This document shows, in pieces, positions 57,204 through 64,000 of a DNA stretch of 64,000 nucleotides. Within the stretch, counting starts at the first letter, position 1, and each line of letters opens with the position of its first letter. The position numbers and the translations under genes are program-made. The notes under the pieces were generated by a model. It was given only the letters and a program-made list of their open reading frames with translations, searched no databases and was not told the DNA's origin. Source of the stretch: Craterostigma plantagineum (Eukaryota > Streptophyta > Magnoliopsida > Lamiales > Linderniaceae); contig JAPQWV010000001.1 in the NCBI GenBank assembly GCA_027422505.1, positions 2,542,001 through 2,606,000 of the forward strand, written 5' to 3'.

Positions 57204-57432
57204 CAAATAATAAATCCGACATGCCATTTAGGATATGACCACGACAGATGTAATCGTCATTCTCCCACTTATTCCTCCTTCGGGCAGCCTCAAGTGTCTC
57301 GTTCTCTTCGTACTCCAGCATGGGCGTACTCAGGAGGAAGTGCATCTTCTTATGCCATCGACGGAAATCCACACCTTCGAACTTATCGAGTTTGCAGAAT
57401 TTTGAAGTCATGTCTCTCACGCTTTCGGCCAC
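56164..57432 (-). pseudogene. Copia gag-protease remnant
   Basis: Broken frames on the minus strand occur in correct order. Gag N-terminus is 'KFCKLDKFEGVDFRRWHKKM' (57432 downward), Gag middle is 'YNEVLRILGQFAQHQLVMDDAIAV' (57068-56838), and a degenerate zinc knuckle lies around 56690. The pre-integrase region is 'VLWHARLEHVHYRRIYEMS' (56502-56164). Several frame changes and a (TA)n expansion at 57176-57203 interrupt it. Integrase, RT and RNase H are absent. The Gag style suggests the Tork lineage. Confidence 0.85.
57176..57203. repeat. (TA)n microsatellite
   Basis: About 14 TA units inside the gag remnant. Confidence 0.95.
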
Positions 57433-57457
57433 TGAAAATCAGCAAGATATTGTCTTT

Positions 57458-57984
57458 GATTGGGTAAGATGTGTCTGATTTAATGGCCGGGTATTTCTCT
57501 AGTATCGCTTTTGGAGTTCACTTTCCAAAGACAATATTTCGTCCCGGGATAAGACTAGAGAAAACTTTGTTATTTCGCTTTTTAATTCAATGTGTTTGTA
57601 TCGAATGTATCTGTGCTTATTTATAACCCAAGTTTCGACGGTGTCTGTTGAGAAAAGATATCACCTTTTGAAGCCACGTACCTTTTTGGGTATAAACACA
57701 CCCTTTCGGGTGAAGAGGATTTTGAGGGGGAAAGCATGCACACCTTTTGGGTGCATGCATGCCATTTCGGGATAGGGCGCTGCCCCGCACCCCGCGGGAC
57801 CGCCACTGTGGGCGCTGCCCCTAGACCCTGCTAGGGGGGCTGCCCCTAGGACCCTGCAAGGGGGCGCAACCCCCTTGACCCCCGCTTCGTTTTGGGTTCC
57901 GACATAAAACATTTTCTGAGCGTGCACTCCGCACCTCCTAACCCGGGTATATTTTACATCCCAATTACACTAAAATATATAACA
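57458..57984 (-). repeat. Copia LTR shared by two partial internal regions
   Basis: It ends TATATAACA on the plus strand. On the minus strand it is preceded by a purine-rich 'gtggaggat', as a 3' LTR would be, yet gag lies on its other side as behind a 5' LTR. It contains a GC-rich self-similar block at 57776-57890. Confidence 0.7.
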
Positions 57985-58555
57985 ATCCTCCACAATTTTA
58001 GTGCAATTCCTTTAAGACAAACAACACAAACACAATACTTATGCGTAAATGAAAATATCATTAAAGATTGAATTTCCGTCTTAGTACACTACACATTCCA
58101 AATACTCGAGAACATAGGGTGTTCTGTGAATTGAACCCTTCGACCCATTTGAATACATGAAGATAATGCACACACAAGCATTCATAATCCACAAACTAAA
58201 CCCGACACTATTATAAGCCCTGTGTCCATATCCATTCATGAATGTACGTAAACTAAGTCCAGCGTTTCTTGAAGAGGCAAAACTTCACATTCGCATAGGT
58301 AGATTCTTTCTTCGTGCATCTGCACCTGCACTTTTTCAAAAATCTATTAAGATTTTACTTCAACCTACTGTCATGCAGATCCGAGCACATATCTCGGGAT
58401 GATATGCAAATTATTATGTGCTCCAAGTTCTAAGTGTAAGCTTTCCATATTGAATTCATGCTCTAACTTTTAAAATCAGAGGGGAATTGGGTATCTTACT
58501 ATTAGAAATTTATGTGGACTTTAATCCCATCCATATTGCAGATTTGTTAACCAAA
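57985..58555 (-). other. Probable 3' internal remnant of a Copia element
   Basis: 570 bp, no ORF. Its position next to a purine tract and LTR suggests the non-coding 3' end of a minus-strand Copia element. The 75 bp before 58556 could instead encode a scrap of plus-strand RNase H ('HIADLLTK'). Confidence 0.4.
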
Positions 58556-59310
58556 TGTTGGGAAATGCGAGCCTGGACCTCGCCGGAATCGCCGAAAATC
58601 GCCGGAGACGAAGACCGGTCGGACTGAAGCTGGAAAGAGCTGAAGAAAGGATCGATATACAGTAGCCGTTCGATCATGTGCGCGCCTCATCTAAGGGTCG
58701 ACATTTAAACCTGGGAAATTGAATGAGATGCGTCGGATGGCGCGCGAAGCTGATGAACGGGCTTGATGACTTATAAGCTGATCAAGTGGATGGATCGTTG
58801 GATCAAGATCTAACGGACGACAGTGAACGCGGCATTTCAGTTAAAGAGTTGTCATGCGCTTTTGGTGAAGTCACGCGCAAAGCATGTGCGACGTGGCGGC
58901 TTGTGGAGCGTCCGATAAGATCAAAACCAAGGGCCGATATCATTCGATACTTAGAGTTTTCAGCTATATAAACTCTGTAATTTCAGTTCGACTAGTCATC
59001 TAGGCGAGCTCGTAATATTCTGTAGAGTGCGTATCTCTGCGAGGTGTAAACACGAAAGTTGTAGAGGGCCGTGAGAGCTGTACTTTTCGTGTTGTGAGTA
59101 ATATAAGGCGAGGCTCGGTTGATCCATGGACGTAAGCTAAACATAGCCGAACCACGTTAAATCTGTTGTTAAGTGTGTGTGTGTGTGTGTGTGTGTGTTT
59201 CGATTGCAAATTTGAGCTGATTGAGCTTCCGATAGCTCGAATCAGTGAAATCGTTTAGCATACACTTATAGACCATTAATTGCGGTCTGAATGGTGATGC
59301 TCGATCAACA
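58556..59310 (+). repeat. 5' LTR of a second Copia element
   Basis: 755 bp starting TGTTGGGAAA and ending CGATCAACA, so the ends TGTTG and CAACA are inverted. 'attggtgcggtgagcg' follows directly, a primer-site position. A (TG)13-type run is at 59173-59198 and a TATA-like 'gctatataaac' near 58963. No intact 3' LTR is seen in the window. Confidence 0.75.
59173..59198. repeat. (TG)n microsatellite
   Basis: About 13 TG units within the Copia LTR. Confidence 0.95.
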
Positions 59311-59352
59311 ATTGGTGCGGTGAGCGTGGACGAGCGCTCAGATTACTAATCG

Positions 59353-60918
59353 ATGGCAGCAACTCGACTTGAGATGGAAGTTTTCAATGGTTCCAACGAC
59401 TTTGGGCTGTGGAAGCCAAGATGAAGGCCGTGCTTGTGGAGAATGGACTTGAGGAAACTTTGAAACCCGAAGCAGAGATCGAGCCAGCTACTTTAACACC
59501 TGCTGCGAAGAAGAAACTGAAAGAGAAAGCTTATTCTGCTCTCGTTCTATGCATGCCTGACAGTGTGCTTCGCAGGGTCTCATCGGAGGTCTCGGCAAAA
59601 GCTTTATGGAAGAAGCTCGATGCTCTTTACTTGACCAAGTCCCTGGCTCAAAGGCTATACCTCAAGCAAGCCTTGTATAAGTTCAGAATGGTGGATGAGG
59701 AGCCCCTAGAAAAGCAGATTGATCACTTTCAAAAGCTGATTTCAGATTTGCTTAACATTGGAAAAGAGTTGAAGGATGAAGATCAAGCTCTTCTCCTGTT
59801 ATGTGCCCTGCCTCCGAACCATGAACACTTCAAGGAAGCTCTCTTGTAGGGTAGGGAGAAGATTACAATGGAAGATGTGCTCTCAGCAATCAGCTCAAAG
59901 CAGCTGAACAACCTATCTTAACCTAAAGTGTTTTCAGAAAATCCTACTGTTGATTTACTGTTTGTGCAGAGAAAACAGGGTTCGTGGAAGAAGAAAGGCA
60001 AGGAGAAAGAGAGTCTGAGGCTAGAAGGTGCTTCCACTGTGATGAGGTGGGCCACATAAGAAGGTTCTGCCCAAAAGAGCAAGGGAAAACTCAAACCAGG
60101 CTAACATGAGCTCGAGTGTAGTTGATGACAGAAACTTCGAGTATGCCGAGGTTCCGACAGTCTCTGAGGGCAAGGAAAGTGAAGATTGGGTACTAGACTC
60201 AGGCTCAAGCATGCACATAACCTTCAACAAGGCTTGGATGCATGATTTCAGAGAGCAAAAAGGCAGATCAGTTCAGCTTGGGAATGGAAAAATCTGTCAG
60301 GTGTTGGGATGTGGTTCTGTCCAAATGAGATTAGCTAATGGAGCTGTGGGACTTCTAAGAGATGTCAGGTATGTCCCTGAGTTAAAGAGAAACTTAATTT
60401 CTATTAGAGCTTTAGACAGAAAGGGCTACAACACAAGAATAGCAGCTGGAAAAGCTGAGGTACTGAAACAGGGAAGGCTGGTGATGACAGGGAGTTTGAG
60501 GCATGGTATCTATGTGCTCGATGGGTGTTCTGTTATGGGAGGCACACAAATCGAAACGAGGAAGTTTGGTGGTGAGATTGATGTGCAAGCGCGACCACAG
60601 AATGCTCATTATGGGGGAGAAAAAGGCAAGGCAAAACTGAAGGTCGAAGCAGAAAACCAATTTTCTGCTGAGAGTTGTGATGGAATCAGCTCTGATGGTG
60701 TGGACTCTGAGCTTGAGGTGGAGCTGTTTTCCCCACACGGCGAAGGCACCTCAAAGTCACGTGAGAGGGTGACATCTGAGGTGGAGCAGAGCTCAGAAGA
60801 AGCAAAGGACCAGAGCAAGAAATCGGGTGAAACTTGCTCTGAAATGCCAAGTGATATTAATTCTGAATTTTCTGATGTAGGTTCTCTAGGTGATGCTGCA
60901 ATCTCCACGGGTGAATGA
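59353..60918 (+). pseudogene. Copia gag-protease without integrase or RT
   Basis: Gag starts at 59353 ('MAATRLEMEVFNGSNDFGLW'). A one-base loss near 59415 shifts the frame, which then runs 59409-59849 ('DALYLTKSLAQRLYLKQALYKF') to a TAG at 59847-59849. A zinc knuckle ('RRCFHCDEVGHIRRFC') is read near 60020-60075. The frame 60106-60918 carries the protease ('WVLDSGSSMHITFNKAWMHDF') and the start of the pre-integrase region ('VPELKRNLISIRALD'). It then passes without integrase or RT into a Ser/Glu-rich tail of ~100 residues ending 'GDAAISTGE'. Either a large internal deletion or a rearrangement removed the catalytic core. Confidence 0.85.
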
Positions 60919-61160
60919 GGCAACTGAGAAGGTGCTGGCTAGCTCACGGAGAGCCAGGAAAGCAGCAAAGGGAACTGAGCCGAGGAATTTTCAGAAGAGA
61001 TGATGAAAATGAGCTCAAATGGCCGAGATAACTCCAAGTGGGAAATTTCCATCCTACTTGGAGTTGGGAAGTTCTCAATTGTGGCACGCAGCTCATGAGG
61101 GAGCTGGTTGATCAACCGAGCAGAGGAGTATTACTTGAGGTGGATTTTTTATGGGAGATC
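60919..61160 (+). other. 3' part of the second Copia element
   Basis: Non-coding, with 'gaggtggattttttatggga' near the end, which may be the approach to its lost 3' LTR. It is cut by the LTR fragment starting at 61161. Confidence 0.45.
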
Positions 61161-61958
61161 TGTAGCGACCTTCACTCCCTAATCGCTAATTAGCGATAAA
61201 TCGCATCAGGTTTAGCAGCGAAAGCCGCGGAGAACCCATTTTACAAAAAATTTTATTTGTACAAAAAGTTACTACAAACGGGCCTTAGGCCCAAATCACT
61301 CTATCACTCGCCCACAGGTCGTCATCCATGTACAACCACGCCCTCAAAAGCACATGGAAGCTCCGATAGCCAGCCTCGATCGTCGACTACCTACAACACG
61401 CAAACACTGAGCTATTGCCCAGTAGGTGAAATAATGATTGCACGTGTGACTCGCTCACGTTCACTCACCCCCAATTCTCACCGATGCAATGCCACTAACT
61501 ATCACTCATCACAACCGGGATACACTCACCACCTCACAACGGGCCCCGGGCTTCATACTGTGCACCATAACGCAAAATCACTACCACGATCACGAACACA
61601 ACCACAACACGATCACAACACTACGGCAGTGGCCTACACCGAGCAGCCTCCCTGAGCCGTATCAGGTCACTCTCTCAGGTCGACTCTTCTGCCAATGCGG
61701 TGCCCACGCTGGTAGCCTACACTAGGCCCCTTAAGGGTACCTAGGTCGCAACCTCCATGTCGTCTCCTTCCGCATGCGACAGCGTGGCCTACACTAGCTA
61801 GCCTACTTGGGGATGTCCCAAGTCGCTCCTTTCTAGGTCGCCGGCAGTCTGCCGCATAATGTCCAATGGGCCAATGGCTCACCGTCACAGGCGCTGATGC
61901 ACAGCAGATGCCCACACTCACATGACTCCTCTACGGGTCGACAGCCAATATCGGCTAC

Positions 61959-62403
61959 TGTAACGACCCGTCCCATACCGGGTGTCACTATAGCATCGGT
62001 CCGTATCGGGACCAGTGGGGTTGGGCCCACCACACTCCGACTGATAGTCTGGCCCCACTGTACCACCATTTAACCTTTTAGCGTGCTTCGTGCACTCGCT
62101 CACACGCACCCTGAGGAACTTCCCAGGGGTCACCCATCCTTAGATTGCCCCAAGTCAAGCACGCTTAACTTCGGAGTTTCTATAGATGGACTCCCGAAAA
62201 GGTAGGTCGACCTTGGTGATATGATTAGTACTATCAATTTCCTTAACGATTCTTAGCCTGACACGCCTATACTTTGTCAGTCTCAGGATCCCCTCTCATT
62301 CGGGTGTCGGATCGGTTCATTCACGTACCCCTTCGCCTAGAAGCCTGCCAGGAGCCGCTCCTTATCCGTGCACCTCTCTGGCACCGGCGATCACTCCCCG
62401 CTC
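61959..62403 (-). mobile_element. Cassandra-like LTR, truncated at one end
   Basis: Starts TGTAACGACCCG and matches the reverse complement of 336-800 over about 445 bp at roughly 90% or more by eye, including the 5S-derived domain (minus strand, about 62100-62215). The last ~20 bp (5' end of the LTR in sense) are missing after 'gatcactccccgctc'. Confidence 0.75.
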
Positions 62404-62789
62404 AAAAGGTACAATACAGTACCACCGTTCCACCACGGCTTCGTGAAATGACATGTAATGCACATGCAGGCATTTACGTGATAATACATGAAACTTGATG
62501 CCACATGAAATGCACATAAAATACGTAAAACATATAATTCACCGAAGCACATAAAATCATATAAATATCACATTGGTGATTACGCGTTGTAGATGGATAT
62601 TCCACCTACCTATCCTCCTGCTACTGTCGACTATGAAATCCGGTAGAATCCCTAAAGGTCGAACCTCTGAGCAATAATTATTATTAGTATGTTTACTAAT
62701 ATTGTACATGTATTAAAATTATAAAATAATTATATTTTAATACTAACCTAAGTTAAGTTAGTATTTAATTGTAATATATTTAGGGTTCG

Positions 62790-63330
62790 ATCATGTGGAG
62801 TAGAAATAAGTTTCGATCGAAACTTGTGGTATCCCATACGTGAATCGCCCGATTGGCATCATTTAAAATCTAGTTTCGATCGAAAGTACTCCCACATAAT
62901 AATCACATTTGCCTGATTCTTTATCATGTATGGAAATGGTTTCGATCGAAAGTCATATTTCTTGCTTTAAGAATCGCCCGAACCTATATGCTCAAATAGT
63001 TATTTAAAGTCCACACTATAATCGGTCGATTTATTATGGTCGAAACCTAAATTCGCCGAGAATTTATTTTCCACACTAAAGTTGCCCGATGTGTCCCTTT
63101 CTAACCCTAGTTTCGGTCGAACTCATTTAATCTTTATATCGCCCGATTCATTTCAGTTTTACTTTTCCAATTGCCCAATTCTATGCTAATGTGACTATGT
63201 GTACCTATCGGCGAAAGTTCACTCAATTTTCTAGTTTCGACCGAATCTCCACATCACTTGATTCAAATCGACCGAAACCTCCTTGTGTTACCTAATCGAT
63301 CGATTCTTATACAAAATAATCGTCCCAATG
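62790..63330. repeat. TTTCGATCGAAA / CGCCCGA motif cluster
   Basis: The perfect 12-bp palindrome TTTCGATCGAAA occurs three times (about 62811, 62874, 62939). Single or degenerate forms such as 'ggtcgaaac', 'tcgaccgaaac' and 'tcgatcgatt' alternate with 'cgcccgat' words every 30-60 bp. Confidence 0.8.
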
Positions 63331-63360
63331 TGATTATTATAATATTATATTTTAAGAATG

Positions 63361-64000
63361 AAGATATAAATGTGCCTAAGAGGGGGGGTGAATTAGGCCT
63401 ATAGAAATTTTTGCTTCTTTTCACAAATACTAAGTGTGGTGACTTAGATATGCCTAATGATGTTTGTGCCGAGTGCCTGATATATCCTAGTAACGTCGGA
63501 TGTGCGTCGGGTCTGTCTCACAGCGATAAAGAAATGACTGAAAAGTAAATGTGAGACAGGATTTTTATAGAGGTTATATCCCCAACTGGGGTTTACTCCT
63601 CTCCTTGGGATTTGCTTCCCAAGAGTTTAACCAATCACTATAATGCACCGTAGCTGGATACAAAACTGATTGGTTAGCCCAATACACAACCGAAACAAGT
63701 CGAACACTAGCAACTACTAGGTTACCACACGCCGAGTTTCGTTCCTCGGAATCTCCTTGATCCCGACAGACACAGCTCGCTATCGAAGGGCCCCCGGACT
63801 TGTCCTTCCCTTCACGTGTGCGTAAGCGTCGACCTTGCCTCCTTGGTATCGCTCACGTCCGAAGACAACACGTCCGAAGACAGAATGTATGGCAGGGGAT
63901 GATGGAATATCGGATAAATCACTCGCTCAGTGATGGATATGCAGATTAACGCTCAGTAAGGCAGAAAGCTATCACAAGTGGAAGGCTCAGGAATCTCTCA
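63361..64000. other. Unassigned repeat-like sequence at window edge
   Basis: No ORF. The phrase 'taagagggggggtgaatta' near 63375 is common in plant retrotransposon ends, which suggests another element running off the window. I cannot assign a family. Confidence 0.4.

Larger units (their letters stand above)
61161..63360 (-). mobile_element. Tekay-like LTR fragment (minus strand), broken by a Cassandra-like LTR
   Basis: The minus-strand LTR would end GGTCGCTACA at 61161. At 62570-62630 the minus strand carries text like the intact Tekay LTR's 'ggtaagtgggaatttcacctac' region. That landmark lies about 1 kb from the end in both, once the 445-bp insertion is subtracted. Upstream of it comes a TCGA-motif zone, as in the intact LTR. 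Sequence identity is low, so this is another family of the same type. The far end near 63360 is estimated. Confidence 0.5.

Noticed and set aside
1..64000. CRISPR arrays, bacterial operons or phage genes
   Set aside because: The short-motif arrays have no constant repeat-spacer spacing, and all recognisable genes are plant nuclear genes or plant retrotransposons.

Overview
This is plant nuclear DNA, almost certainly from a eudicot (an asterid, perhaps Lamiales, is only a guess). The reasons are spliced genes with GT-AG introns, plant-specific families (SAUR, filament-like plant protein, DYW-class PPR protein, plant RCC1-repeat protein) and a dense load of plant LTR retrotransposons of the Athila, Tekay/Del and Copia lineages. 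All positions come from reading the sequence by eye. Family names come from remembered motifs, not from database searches.

Layout. 1-1486 is a ~145-bp tandem repeat split by a Cassandra-like LTR that carries a 5S rRNA-derived domain. 1892-12839 is a nearly complete Athila-type element on the minus strand with two frameshifts. 13551-15420 is a Mutator-like MITE split by a solo gypsy LTR that has a perfect 5-bp target duplication. 16219-16560 is a SAUR gene. 16848-18151 is a non-autonomous Mutator-like element with a perfect 9-bp target duplication and a large internal palindrome. 19630-24340 is a filament-like plant protein gene on the minus strand, whose reading frame is broken by three +1 events in homopolymer runs. 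24632-25581 is a probable hAT-like element. 27543-43804 is a Copia element on the minus strand, split by a very young Tekay-type chromovirus (29069-39812) with 3-kb LTRs. 44055-44263 is a tRNA-derived SINE.

The main gene island is 45289-55014. It holds a 16-exon RCC1-repeat (RCC2-like) gene on the minus strand with an intact 508-codon frame, an intronless GC-rich TPR gene, and 170 bp further on a two-exon PPR-DYW gene that resembles the mitochondrial RNA-editing factor MEF14. From 55767 to the window end the DNA is again nested retrotransposon debris: a tandem Copia remnant, a second Copia element lacking integrase and reverse transcriptase, and a Tekay-like LTR fragment that contains a second Cassandra-like LTR.

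The host genes have no shared pathway. They are an auxin-responsive growth gene, a coiled-coil protein, a chromatin-type beta-propeller, a TPR scaffold and an organelle RNA-editing factor, separated by insertions. The insertion order can be read from nesting and LTR divergence: Copia is oldest, Athila younger, Tekay youngest. The most interesting unexplained signals are the dense TCGA-centred motif arrays in the Tekay LTRs, the clustered frameshifts in an otherwise well-conserved gene, the palindromic Mutator-like element, and the 5S-bearing LTRs sitting inside other repeats near both window ends.
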